From Halobacteriales archaeon YIM A00010 (GTDB lineage: Archaea > Halobacteriota > Halobacteria > Halobacteriales > Haloarculaceae), in the NCBI GenBank assembly GCA_025041175.1, contig JAKCFJ010000001.1, positions 1 to 64,000 of the forward strand: a stretch of 64,000 nt of DNA. The letters run 5' to 3'. The translations under genes were made by a program, and so were the position numbers. The notes below the pieces were generated by a model, which was given only the letters and a program-made list of their open reading frames with translations, searched no databases and was not told the DNA's origin. Of this stretch, positions 51,263-60,029 are shown piece after piece. Position 1 is the stretch's first letter, and each line of letters opens with the position of its first letter.

Positions 51263-52363
51263 CTATGAACGGGATTGGAATCGCTCTGGCCAGTCACCCG
51301 GCTCACTAAAGCCGAAGCCATACCCGAGTTGATAGCCGACGTGCCATTCGACGGTCTCGGTGTCGATATTGGTGAGTACGATGGTGATATTGCCGTAGTA
51401 CTCGAACTCGCTGTCGCGATCTGGATCATATCCATATTTCGTATGACACGATCCGCTTCCTCTCCTATCGACAGAGTCACACGGGGAGTCCTCCGAAAAC
51501 CGGATGGAAATGTCCGCTGTGTCGGGGTCTTCGCCAAAACGGAAGGAGACGGATTCCGGGACGCTTCCGTCCGCGCCGCTATCGTAGTACGAAATCGCCT
51601 TCCTGATCTGACTCTTGACAGCCGATCGTTCGTCGGCTGGAACGTTCGAGAGATCCATGCCGACCGTCAAGGTCGAATGATTCCACGGCAGTTCGCGCTC
51701 GGTTGCGTCGGGGCTCGGGGGTTTTTCCAGGTTTTGCCGTGGGGCCATGTACTCCTGCGGTGCGTCGTCGTGACCCAGACCCAAAACGTGACCGAATTCG
51801 TGTATGGTAAGGTCTACCATCGATTCGTCCGTGTAGTCGGTCTCTAGCTCGACGAGCACTTTTTCCCCGTCGCTTCGCGTACATCCGGCGAGATATTTCT
51901 CTGGATAATCAATATCTCCACACTCCTCGACGGCTGAAACGTACGAGATGAGGATGTCCGGATCCTCCGCGTCCGGCTCGATAACGAACTCGATGGGATG
52001 TCCCGCGTACTGCTCGCTGTTCTGTTCCCAGTAGTCCAACGCTTCCCGTATCTCGGGGGTGAGTGTACGGGTTTCTCCCTTCGTGTCCTCGATCGCTACC
52101 GTCAGCGTTGACTGTTCCTCTGGGGTAGCCGGCGTCGACGTGGCCATGGGCGCTGCGGTGGCTGTCGGCGTTGCGGAACCCGTGAACGTGGAGGTTGATG
52201 TCGGATCTCGCGAGGTGGTCTGGTCGGATCTGTCATCAGAGACTGCTGTTTCCGGTGAGTCATTGCCCATATCTTCGAATAGTGGGCCAATACAGCCAGG
52301 AATAAGCAGCATAACGACTACCAGCAGGACGAAACAGGTGGATGATACAGATCGAGATGTCAT
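51263..52363 (-). CDS. Lipoprotein with tandem metzincin (matrixin-like) domains, the second inactive
   Basis: A 366-aa secreted protein. A hydrophobic signal with the lipobox LLIPGC (Cys near residue 24) is followed by a Ser/Thr-rich stalk (about 35-85). Domain 1 has TIHEFGHVLGLGHDD (about 184-198), a full HExxHxxGxxH zinc site. Domain 2 (about 230-366) repeats the same order (LTVGMDLSNVP at its start, as LTVAIED in domain 1), but its motif reads EWHVGYQLGYGFGF, with all three His and the Glu replaced. The start MTSRSVSSTC at 52363 opens the signal peptide. It is a cell-surface protease. Confidence 0.85.
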   Translation of the reverse strand: MTSRSVSSTCFVLLVVVMLLIPGCIGPLFEDMGNDSPETAVSDDRSDQTTSRDPTSTSTFTGSATPTATAAPMATSTPATPEEQSTLTVAIEDTKGETRTLTPEIREALDYWEQNSEQYAGHPIEFVIEPDAEDPDILISYVSAVEECGDIDYPEKYLAGCTRSDGEKVLVELETDYTDESMVDLTIHEFGHVLGLGHDDAPQEYMAPRQNLEKPPSPDATERELPWNHSTLTVGMDLSNVPADERSAVKSQIRKAISYYDSGADGSVPESVSFRFGEDPDTADISIRFSEDSPCDSVDRRGSGSCHTKYGYDPDRDSEFEYYGNITIVLTNIDTETVEWHVGYQLGYGFGFSEPGDWPERFQSRS

Positions 52364-52568
52364 GGATATCGAAATCAATACCTGGTAATAATGAAGTTTT
52401 CGGCTTTGGTGAACCACCATACAGCGATCGATTCAGAGATTCATCGCTCGGTTGCCGTTTACACGATACACAGCACGCGACGCCACGGTTCGCGGTACCA
52501 GCCCTGCGCACGCACGGTGCTCCGTATCTGTTCAACAACGATAAGTAATCACACTCGTAACCGAGCAC

Positions 52569-52769
52569 GTGCGTCGTTTCCTCTCTCTAGCCACAGCCGG
52601 AGTGTGCGCCCTCTGGGCCGTAGCGGTGGTACTCCTCGTTCTTGGCCGGTACACTCCCGTCCCGATGTTTGGACTCGTTCGCTCGACTGTCTTCCTTGGT
52701 GCCGGTGTCTGGACTGCGGTGGGAACTGGAATGCTCCTACGAAACGGATATCAGCGACTCTCAAACTGA
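52569..52769 (+). CDS. Small membrane protein, GTG start
   Basis: A 66-aa protein with two hydrophobic helices (about 5-27 and 33-55: ATAGVCALWAVAVVLLVLG and VFLGAGVWTAVGTGMLL). The start is GTG at 52569. I recognise no family. It stands alone between the metzincin lipoprotein gene and the TetR/MATE locus. Confidence 0.6.
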   Translation: MRRFLSLATAGVCALWAVAVVLLVLGRYTPVPMFGLVRSTVFLGAGVWTAVGTGMLLRNGYQRLSN

Positions 52770-52889
52770 CAGAGACGCGCTCGACTGACCAGCCGTTTCG
52801 CGCCGGGACGAGCGAACGACACCGAGACAGACACTCATTCCCGAGGGAACTAACAACACGGCCACATCATTCGATTCCAACAGCTATTT

Positions 52890-52935
52890 AACTGACTGGA
52901 CAGTCAGTTATGATACGAGCTGACTGGACAGTCAG
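52890..52935 (+). promoter_or_regulatory. Twin palindromic operators (TetR type)
   Basis: AACTGACTG-GA-CAGTCAGTT (52890-52909) and CTGACTG-GA-CAGTCAG (52920-52935) share the same core, centred 28 bp apart. A TATTTAA element overlaps the left edge at about 52884-52891. They lie 20-65 bases before the truncated TetR-like gene and probably control it and the MATE gene. Confidence 0.8.
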
Positions 52936-52955
52936 TTTCTACTCATTAATGATAC

Positions 52956-53243
52956 ATGACTGACGAGACAATTGACGAACGCATGGGAGCGGCGTCCCGA
53001 GCGCTCTACGAGCGCGGGTACGCGTTGCTCCGCATTCTGGATAGGGCGGACGAATCGACTGGGAGCACGGCCACGCTCGATCCCGGCACGGTTGCAGAAT
53101 CTGTCGTCACCGTCCTCGACGGTGCCCTCACCCGACACCTCGCCGTGGATCACCCCATCGAGCACACACGGGAGATACTTCTCCGGGACGTACAGCAGCA
53201 CGCGTTCGCCGATGGTGTGGCTCCTGAGGTGGTTTCCGAGTGA
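52956..53243 (+). CDS. TetR-like protein with internal deletion
   Basis: A 95-aa protein whose first 35 residues (TIDERMGAASRALYERGYAL, then LRILDRADESTGST) match helices 1 and 2 of a TetR DNA-binding domain. The recognition helix and most of the ligand domain are absent. Residues about 40-95 (TVAESVVTVLDGALTRHLAV, HTREILLRDVQQHAF) resemble the C-terminal helices of haloarchaeal TetR regulators. The frame is kept, so it could make a short protein, but DNA binding is unlikely. Normal TetR proteins have about 190-200 aa. The TGA overlaps the GTG start of the MATE gene. Confidence 0.65.
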   Translation: MTDETIDERMGAASRALYERGYALLRILDRADESTGSTATLDPGTVAESVVTVLDGALTRHLAVDHPIEHTREILLRDVQQHAFADGVAPEVVSE

Positions 53244-54745
53244 GCATTCGTTCGCTTTTCAACAAGCTGTTCAAAACCAAAGACGAGTTCGATCTGACAG
53301 CGGGCGGCATCGGGCGGCCGTTGTTCTACCTCTCGCTGCCGATCGTCATCACGAACCTCTTCCAAACCGCCTACAACCTCGCGGACACGTTCTGGCTCGG
53401 CCAGTACAGCACGAATGCACTCGCGGCGATCAGTTTCGCGTTCCCCATGGTGTTTTTGATGATCTCGCTTTCACTGGGCCTTTCCGTGGCTGGCAGCGTG
53501 CTCGTCGCTCAGCACGTCGGAGCTGGTGAGGAGCGTCAGGCCGAGTACGCCGCCTCCCAAACGATCGCATACGCAGTGATCGCGTCGCTCGTTCTTGGCG
53601 CGGTGGGGTACGTCTTCGTTGCGGACCTCCTCGACCTGATTGGGGCATCGTCGGCTGTCGCACCGCTAGCGACCGGCTACATGCAGGTGTACTCGGTCGG
53701 ACTGGTCGCCGTCTTCGGGTTCGCCGTGTTCATCTCGCTCATGCGCGGGTATGGAGACACGATCACGCCGATGTTCGTGATGTTCGGCTCTGTCGTGTTG
53801 AATATCGTGATCGATCCGATCCTCATCTTCGGCTTCGAGAGCAATCCGCTGTTCGGCTATCTCGGCGCGAGCGGGCTTGAAACGTGGCTGTTCGGGCTGA
53901 CAGGATACGCTGGCTCGGGGATCGAAGGTGCTGCCATCGCAACGGTGTTCTCCCGGGCGCTCGCGTTCGTGGTCGGTATCTGGATCATGTTTAACGGGAG
54001 CCGCGGTGTGAAGATTCGGCTCTCTCAGATGCGTCCCAACCTCTCGTTTGCTCGCCGGGTGTTCGACATCGGTGTCCCGGCCTCGATCGAGGGGACTGCG
54101 CGCTCGCTCTCGATCAACCTCCTGATGGTCATCATTGCTGCCTTCCCGGCATCCATCGTCGCCGCCTACGGGATCGGAACCCGGATCTTCTCGGTGGTCT
54201 TCCTCCCGGCGCTCGCGCTTTCCCAAGGCATTGAGACGATGACCGGCCAGAACGTCGGCGCGAAAAAGCAAAACCGGGCGGCCGAAACCAACCACTTCGG
54301 CTCTCGCATCATGCTGGTCGGTCTGACCGCGCTCGGCGTTATCGCTTGGTTCGGTGCGGAACCGATCTCCGCCGTCTTCACGAACGATCCCGCTGTCGTC
54401 GATGCAAGCGCAGACTTCCTCCGGTACGCCGCGCCGACGTTCGGGTTCATCGGCGTCATGCGCGCGTACACCGGTGGGTTCCGCGGGGCTGGCAAGACGT
54501 TGATCGCCGCTGTCATCTCTGTCGTGTCGCTCGGGATCGTTCGGCTGCCGGTCGCGTGGATCGGGACGAACGTACTCGCACTCGATTCCACCGGACTCTG
54601 GATCGCGTTCCCCGCATCGAACCTCGCGGGCGGCGTCATCGCGTATCTCTGGTTCAAGCGCGGCACGTGGCGCGAGACGGATCTCACCGACACGGAGTAC
54701 AGTAGCGATGTCACAAGCAGGGAAACCCCATCGACGGACGACTGA
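53240..54745 (+). CDS. MATE-family efflux transporter
   Basis: A 501-aa protein with about 12 helices: PLFYLSLPIVITNLFQTAYNLADTFWLGQ (core LPIVITNLFQTAYNLADTFW, about residue 32), LSLGLSVAGSVLVAQHVGAG, SLMRGYGDTITPMFVMFGSV and the second-half signature GVPASIEGTARSLSINLLM (about 276). It exports drugs or metabolites. The start is GTG at 53240, overlapping the stop of the TetR-like gene as GTGA. TetR-MATE gene pairs with palindromic operators are a common efflux arrangement. Confidence 0.92.
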   Translation: MSIRSLFNKLFKTKDEFDLTAGGIGRPLFYLSLPIVITNLFQTAYNLADTFWLGQYSTNALAAISFAFPMVFLMISLSLGLSVAGSVLVAQHVGAGEERQAEYAASQTIAYAVIASLVLGAVGYVFVADLLDLIGASSAVAPLATGYMQVYSVGLVAVFGFAVFISLMRGYGDTITPMFVMFGSVVLNIVIDPILIFGFESNPLFGYLGASGLETWLFGLTGYAGSGIEGAAIATVFSRALAFVVGIWIMFNGSRGVKIRLSQMRPNLSFARRVFDIGVPASIEGTARSLSINLLMVIIAAFPASIVAAYGIGTRIFSVVFLPALALSQGIETMTGQNVGAKKQNRAAETNHFGSRIMLVGLTALGVIAWFGAEPISAVFTNDPAVVDASADFLRYAAPTFGFIGVMRAYTGGFRGAGKTLIAAVISVVSLGIVRLPVAWIGTNVLALDSTGLWIAFPASNLAGGVIAYLWFKRGTWRETDLTDTEYSSDVTSRETPSTDD

Positions 54746-54792
54746 TACGCCTGTTTCCCTATTGGGCCGCTACGACATCGTCATCCGGATAT

Positions 54793-54931
54793 CGTTATCT
54801 CAATGGGTTACTTTCCCATATTAGATAACGAAATAGGTAGATAGTTATCTTATTCTGGTTAAAAGGGCGTATAGATAACGAAATAACTAAATCGTTATCT
54901 TACTCCGGATCGAATCGCTGTATAGATAATG
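54793..54931 (+). promoter_or_regulatory. Three 50-bp repeats with inverted CGTTATCT/AGATAACG arms in the fic promoter
   Basis: Left arms at 54793, 54843 (AGTTATCT) and 54893; right arms at 54823, 54873 and 54924 (AGATAATG). Each pair is 22-23 bp apart and the unit repeats every 50 bp. The last right arm contains the ATG of fic. The regular layout suggests binding sites for a dimeric repressor, perhaps the winged helix of Fic itself. Confidence 0.8.
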
Positions 54932-56080
54932 AATCCGGATGAGTTTCAGAATGGGCCGGGTGAGATAGAGTATCACAACAGTATTCCCTGCTACACGCCA
55001 GCCGCGCTTCCGCCGGACATAGATGTAAGTACGGAACTCCTCGAAGCGAACAGCGATGCGATGTACGCGCTCGGCCAACTGAGTTCACTACACCGCGATG
55101 TCGCCAACCCAGCGGTCATTCTCAGTCCGTTCATCCACCGGGAAGCAGCAATGAGTTCCCAAATCGAAGGGACGCGCGTTACGCTTTCGGATATTTACGA
55201 ACACGAAAGCGGGGCCACGCCGGAGCGCTCTGCGTCCGAACACGCTGATATCGCGGAAGCGTACAACTACGTGCAAGCCATTCACGAGGGAATCGCCCGT
55301 CTCGCTGGCGGTAATACGATGGACGATGAACTGGTCTGTGAACTACACGAGACGTTGCTGGGTGGAGTGCGTGGAGAGGAGAAACACCCTGGTGAGCTAC
55401 GAACGCAGCCGGTACTGATCGGAGCGCAGGATGCGTCCGTAGAGGATTCACGATTCATTCCAGCACGGTCGACGGTGGTGAATCTGCTCCTCCAACAAGC
55501 GTTCACGTACTTGCAGCACGCTCCTGTATACACGCCGCTCATCGATATCGGACTCTTTCATTATCAGTTCGAGACCATTCATCCGTTCCTCGATGGAAAC
55601 GGGCGTCTAGGTCGCCTCTTGATGGTTCTCCTGCTGTATGAGTGGGATCTCCTTGACGGACCATATCTGTATTTGAGTGCGTTTTTCAATGCTCATCGGC
55701 GGGCGTATCTTGATCATCTGCTCGCGGTGAGTCAAGATGGAGCGTGGGAAGAATGGGTCCGATTCGTCCTCGAAGCCTTCGAAACGCAAGCCAAAGACGC
55801 GTACGAGTGTGGCGAAACACTGCTTTCTCTCCGGGATACCTACCGAGATGAGTATCGCGACGCCCGGCCGGTCGTGCGAGAACTTATCGAGTTCCTTTTC
55901 GAACGACCGTACCTCACGGCATCCGCTGCGATCGACGAATTAGATCGATCACAGCCGGCAGTGAATCAGGCGTTACATCACCTCGAAGACAACGGACTAA
56001 TAACGGAACAGACCGGACAGCAACGGAATCAGATCTGGACCGCGCAGGAAATCTTCGAAATCGTTGCGCCAAGAGGATAA
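54929..56080 (+). CDS. Fic-family AMP transferase with winged-helix C-terminus
   Basis: A 383-aa protein. The catalytic motif HPFLDGNGRLGR (about residues 216-227) is complete. SSQIEGTR (about 76-83) fits the inhibitory-helix motif (S/T)xxxE(G/N), N-terminal to the Fic core, as in class II proteins. PRPVVRELIEFL...YLTASAAIDELDRSQPAVNQALHHLEDNGLI (about 315-365) is a winged helix. Fic proteins transfer AMP or similar groups to target proteins; this type often represses its own gene. The ATG at 54929 lies inside the last promoter repeat. Base composition is a little lower in GC than neighbours, perhaps from transfer. Confidence 0.9.
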   Translation: MNPDEFQNGPGEIEYHNSIPCYTPAALPPDIDVSTELLEANSDAMYALGQLSSLHRDVANPAVILSPFIHREAAMSSQIEGTRVTLSDIYEHESGATPERSASEHADIAEAYNYVQAIHEGIARLAGGNTMDDELVCELHETLLGGVRGEEKHPGELRTQPVLIGAQDASVEDSRFIPARSTVVNLLLQQAFTYLQHAPVYTPLIDIGLFHYQFETIHPFLDGNGRLGRLLMVLLLYEWDLLDGPYLYLSAFFNAHRRAYLDHLLAVSQDGAWEEWVRFVLEAFETQAKDAYECGETLLSLRDTYRDEYRDARPVVRELIEFLFERPYLTASAAIDELDRSQPAVNQALHHLEDNGLITEQTGQQRNQIWTAQEIFEIVAPRG

Positions 56081-56279
56081 CGGCTGCCTCGCGAGTCTTC
56101 CGGGCGCATTCGGTATCATCGCCTTCAACAACGTTTTTGCGATCCGGTTCACGGTGTTCTCGACCGATTGGTTCCTGACGCGTGATCGGAAATCGGCGGC
56201 GCGACCCTCGGCTCTCACTGCCTTCGTCTCGAGGGGCACAGCCCAGCTTGAATGTCCGATAACGCGAACCCGTGGACCG

Positions 56280-57020
56280 CTACCCAACGAGCAGCACGTA
56301 CAGCGCGCCGAACAGGATCGCGTTGTACACGCCGTGTGCGAGCGCCGGAACGAGGAGGTTGTCCGTGTGCTCGTACAGCGCCCCGAGCACGAGACCGAGA
56401 ACGACGGTGGTGACGACGTAGCTACCGACGCCGACAGCGCTGCTTGCGACCACCGCCGGAACGTGCACGAGTCCGAACAGCATGCTTGCCAGAACGATCG
56501 CCGGAACCGCTGTGAACGACCGGCGAAGCCGGCCCTGAACGCCCCCCCGAAACAACAGCTCCTCGCCCGGCCCGATCAGAACGATCGCAATCGGGATCAA
56601 ATAGAGCAACAGGCGGGGCCGTTCACGAGCGAAGCGTTCGATCTGGTTCGTCCCACCGCTGATCCCGCTCTGGGACAACAGAACGCCCATCAGCTGTGAC
56701 GCGCCGAGGAGCAACGCCACCCCCACGACGGCCCCGCCGATGCTCCGGAGGGAGGGCCACCGAACGGCGATGAGATCCACGTCGGTGTAGATAGCGTACA
56801 CGACGGTCACGAGACCGAACACCAACTGCTGTTCTGCGATCAGAACGATGTACCCCACAGTGCTGTCGCGCGCGATTCCCACCGCCGACAGCACGAACAG
56901 CAACGGCACCACAGCCACCCCTGCCACGGTCAGCGCGGCGGCAATGAGGAGCACGACCACCCCGATCGATCGAAGCCGACCCCGCGCTCCCCTCCGAACG
57001 GAAATGTTGTTTGGTACCAT
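56280..57020 (-). CDS. CPBP-family intramembrane metalloprotease
   Basis: A 246-aa membrane protein with about seven helices. The motifs are GPGEELLFRGGVQGRL (EExxxR, about residues 151-166), SMLFGLVHVPAV (FxxxH, about 186) and ALAHGVYNAI (HxxxN, about 229), all present. It is probably a glutamate-type intramembrane protease of the Rce1/Abi family. In archaea the substrates are unknown. The start MVPNNISVRR at 57020 is the first ATG. It diverges from the phosphoribosyltransferase gene. Confidence 0.9.
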   Translation of the reverse strand: MVPNNISVRRGARGRLRSIGVVVLLIAAALTVAGVAVVPLLFVLSAVGIARDSTVGYIVLIAEQQLVFGLVTVVYAIYTDVDLIAVRWPSLRSIGGAVVGVALLLGASQLMGVLLSQSGISGGTNQIERFARERPRLLLYLIPIAIVLIGPGEELLFRGGVQGRLRRSFTAVPAIVLASMLFGLVHVPAVVASSAVGVGSYVVTTVVLGLVLGALYEHTDNLLVPALAHGVYNAILFGALYVLLVG

Positions 57021-57258
57021 TGCACAGAACTAGTTTCGAGAGCAGACTGAATACGTCCACCGATCGACACTAGTGAACGAACCGTTTCCGAACGCTTCCG
57101 GAACGGATCCGGGCCACGTTTCACTCCATTCGGAAACGACCACACCACGAACCGAGCGGCGTTGCTCCTCGATCGAGGAGCCCGGAGGTTCCAATAATAT
57201 AGATATATTAATTATTATGAAAACGAGTATACTTACCAGTCGAGACCGAAAATACGGT

Positions 57259-57888
57259 ATGGGCTTTGCCGATCGAACAGACGCAGGACAACGGCTCGGC
57301 ACGGAGCTGACCGAACGGGGTATCGACAGTGACATCGTGCTGGCGATACCGAGAGGGGGGTTACCGCTCGGTCGCGCAGTGGCCAACGCGCTCGACCGTC
57401 CGCTCGACATCGTTGTTGCCAAGAAGATCGGTGCGCCCCACAACCCGGAGTACGCAATCGGGGCAGTTGCGAGCGACGAGAGCGTGTGGCTCAACGAGGA
57501 CGCGATCGGGACGCTCGATATCGACTCGGAGTATCTCGAAACACAACGCGAAGAGATGGCGGCCGCTGCGCGCGAGAAAGCACAGCGATACCGGAGGGAT
57601 CAGGGACCGCCGTCGATCGACGGGCAAGCGGTGCTCATCGTCGACGACGGCGTTGCCACCGGGGCGACCGTCCGAGCCTGCATCGACCGCGTCACCAACG
57701 CGGGCGCCGGTCGGATCGTGCTGGCGGTTCCCGTCGGATCACCACAAACGATCGACGATCTGCGTTCGATTGTCGACGAAGTGGTCTGTCTCGAGACCCC
57801 ATCGAGCTTCCGGGCCGTCGGACAGTTTTACGACCGGTTCGAACAGGTCAACGACGAGCAAGCAATGACGTATCTCGATCGGTCGTGA
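57259..57888 (+). CDS. Phosphoribosyltransferase
   Basis: About 209 aa from MGFADRTDAGQRLG at 57259. The PRPP-binding loop is VLIVDDGVATGATVRA (about residues 120-135) and the N-terminal VLAIPRGGLPLGRAVANAL (about 31-49) is the family start. A GTATACTTA box at 57228 sits about 28 bases upstream, so a leaderless start at 57259 fits better than the ATG at 57217. Relatives are often annotated as uncharacterised phosphoribosyltransferases, and no nucleobase can be assigned. It is followed by a small membrane protein and NuoCD on the same strand. Confidence 0.85.
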   Translation: MGFADRTDAGQRLGTELTERGIDSDIVLAIPRGGLPLGRAVANALDRPLDIVVAKKIGAPHNPEYAIGAVASDESVWLNEDAIGTLDIDSEYLETQREEMAAAAREKAQRYRRDQGPPSIDGQAVLIVDDGVATGATVRACIDRVTNAGAGRIVLAVPVGSPQTIDDLRSIVDEVVCLETPSSFRAVGQFYDRFEQVNDEQAMTYLDRS

Positions 57889-57966
57889 TCCGAGGAGAAC
57901 GCGACGACAGTGCTTGAATATACCACCCACACTGGTTTCTCCACGGATCACCAAGGTTCTTCGCCC

Positions 57967-58218
57967 ATGAGTGAGTACCCGCTCGAATGGCAGACGGTTC
58001 TCGACATCACTGTGAACATCGTTCCGTTGGTCATACTCGCCTTCTTTTTCGGCCTGTTCGCCGTGTACGATCCGTACCGCCCGAACCCGTTCATGTTCGG
58101 CATGGGTCTGTTTTTGCTCGTCATTCCCTTTGTGCTCCTCGCGTTTCTCACCTACATCGCCGGTCGAACGATCGAAGACGAAGAGGCCGGACGAACGACC
58201 GAACCGGAAGAACGGTAA
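57967..58218 (+). CDS. Small membrane protein, DUF6684-like
   Basis: An 83-aa protein with two hydrophobic helices (about residues 15-35 and 42-65) separated by YDPYRPNPFMFG and ending in an acidic tail. LDITVNIVPLVILAFFFGLF resembles haloarchaeal small proteins I recall as DUF6684, sometimes found beside respiratory genes. It lies 15 nt before NuoCD, so it may belong to a respiratory unit. Confidence 0.65.
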   Translation: MSEYPLEWQTVLDITVNIVPLVILAFFFGLFAVYDPYRPNPFMFGMGLFLLVIPFVLLAFLTYIAGRTIEDEEAGRTTEPEER

Positions 58219-58233
58219 ACCAGCACGACCGAT

Positions 58234-59958
58234 ATGAATCCCAATTCCACCCCACAATCGACCATCGACGACACGGCTCCGGTCGATTACGACGCGCTCG
58301 CGGAGCTGTTGGGCGATCACGTCATCGACCGCGAGGAACACACCAACACCGAGGCGTTCATCGTCCGCCCGGACGAGGTACAAGATGTTCTGTTCGCGCT
58401 CCGGGACGACGCCGGTTTCGACCACTGCTCGTGCGTGACTGCCCAGGAGTACGCCGACCGTTTCGAGACAATCTATCATCTGCGGAGCTTCGACGAACCG
58501 ACCCGAGAGCTGAGCGTCGTCGTTCCGACGGGAACGGATCGGCCGGTGAGCCAGACCGCGACGCCGGTGTACCAGACGGCAGAGTGGCACGAGCGCGAGG
58601 CGTACGACCTCGTCGGCATCGAGTACGACGGCCATCCGGATCTCCGCCGGATCCTCCTTCCGGAAACGTGGCAGGGCCACCCGCTGCGCCCGGAGTACGA
58701 CCAGGAGCAACACCAGGTCGTCACGCTGCGCGAGCACGCAAACCCCCTCGAAGCCGATCGCCGGGCGAGAGAAACCGAGCGGACCAGTGAATCGAGCGAA
58801 ATCACGGCAGACGAAGCGACCACGGGCGGTGGAACCGATACGATGTTTCTCAACATTGGTCCTCACCACCCGGCGACCCACGGCGTGCTCCACCTCGAAA
58901 CGACGCTCGACGGGGAGCAAGTCGCGGACGTGGAACCGGATATCGGCTACCTCCACCGGTGTGAAGAGCAGATGTGCCAACAGGGGACCTACCGCCACAA
59001 GATCATTCCCTACTCCAACCGGTGGGATTACACGGCGAACCTCCCGAACGAGTGGGCCGTCGCGCGAGCGATCGAATCGCTCGCCGATCTCGACGTTCCC
59101 GAGTACGCACAGGTGTTGCGCACGATGGCGACCGAATTCGGTCGAATGCTGGGGCACTTCCTCGCGGTCGGCACGTTCGCGCTCGATGTGTACGGCGATT
59201 TCACGGCGATCTTTCAGTACGCGTTCCGCGACCGTGAACTCGTCCAGGACATCCTCGAAGACCTCACGGGCCAACGGATGATGTTTTACTACTTCCGGCT
59301 CGGTGGCGTGGCGTGGGATCTGCCCGAACCCCGCGAGGAGTTCTTCGAGAAGATGCGGGCGTTCCTGAACGGACTGCCGGGAACTCTCGAGGAGTATCAT
59401 AACCTCCTGACGCGCAACGAAGTGTTCCAAATTCGGTGTGTGGATACGGGCGTCCTTCCGCCCGACGCAGCCAAAGACTACGGCTGTACGGGACCGGTCG
59501 CTCGCGGCTCGGGGGTAGAGTACGATCTCCGACGGGATGATCCGTACGGCTACTACGACCAGCTCGACTGGGATGTCATCACCGAGGACGGCTGTGACAA
59601 CTACGCGCGCGTGCTGGTTCGGCTCCGCGAGGTCGAAGAGAGCGCGAAGATCATCCGCCAGTGTATCGACCTGCTCGAGGAGTGGCCCGAAGACGAACGG
59701 GAAATTCAGGCCAACGTCCCCCGGACGCTCAAACCCGATCCGGACACCGAAGTGTATCAGGCGGTCGAATCCGCGAAAGGCGAGCTCGGAATCTACATCC
59801 GGAGTGACGGCACCGACACCCCCGCCCGCTTCAAGATCCGCAGCCCGTGCTTTCACAACCTGTCCGCGCTCCCGGTCATGGCCGAGGGAGAGTACGTTCC
59901 CGACCTGATCGCCTCGCTCGGAAGCCTCGATCTCGTCCTCGGCAGCGTCGATCGATGA
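58234..59958 (+). CDS. Fused NADH-quinone oxidoreductase subunit NuoCD
   Basis: A 574-aa protein. The N-terminal 200 residues are the NuoC part: EAYDLVGIEYDGHPDLRRIL and LPETWQGHPLRPEYD (about 128-160). A Ser/Thr/Glu linker follows (about 180-205). The NuoD part starts at MFLNIGPHHPATHGVLHLET (about 206), with IGYLHRCEEQM, FALDVYGDFTAIFQYAFRDRE, and the C-terminal LPVMAEGEYVPDLIASLGSL and DLVLGSVDR. These form the quinone-side arm of complex I. No other nuo genes adjoin; usually nuoCD sits in the long nuo operon. TYRHKIIPYSNRWDYTANLP differs from the version I know from haloarchaeal nuo operons. It may be a second, diverged copy. Confidence 0.88.
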   Translation: MNPNSTPQSTIDDTAPVDYDALAELLGDHVIDREEHTNTEAFIVRPDEVQDVLFALRDDAGFDHCSCVTAQEYADRFETIYHLRSFDEPTRELSVVVPTGTDRPVSQTATPVYQTAEWHEREAYDLVGIEYDGHPDLRRILLPETWQGHPLRPEYDQEQHQVVTLREHANPLEADRRARETERTSESSEITADEATTGGGTDTMFLNIGPHHPATHGVLHLETTLDGEQVADVEPDIGYLHRCEEQMCQQGTYRHKIIPYSNRWDYTANLPNEWAVARAIESLADLDVPEYAQVLRTMATEFGRMLGHFLAVGTFALDVYGDFTAIFQYAFRDRELVQDILEDLTGQRMMFYYFRLGGVAWDLPEPREEFFEKMRAFLNGLPGTLEEYHNLLTRNEVFQIRCVDTGVLPPDAAKDYGCTGPVARGSGVEYDLRRDDPYGYYDQLDWDVITEDGCDNYARVLVRLREVEESAKIIRQCIDLLEEWPEDEREIQANVPRTLKPDPDTEVYQAVESAKGELGIYIRSDGTDTPARFKIRSPCFHNLSALPVMAEGEYVPDLIASLGSLDLVLGSVDR

Positions 59959-60029
59959 CAGCACGAACACATTGCTGTTGAACAGGTGGCCGTAACTATT
60001 TTCATCTTTCGTGCGGTTCAGCCGTTCAA

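Noticed and set aside
56081-56279. Possible transposase remnant between fic and the CPBP gene
   Set aside because: Both strands are open but neither gives a motif I can tie to a transposase family.
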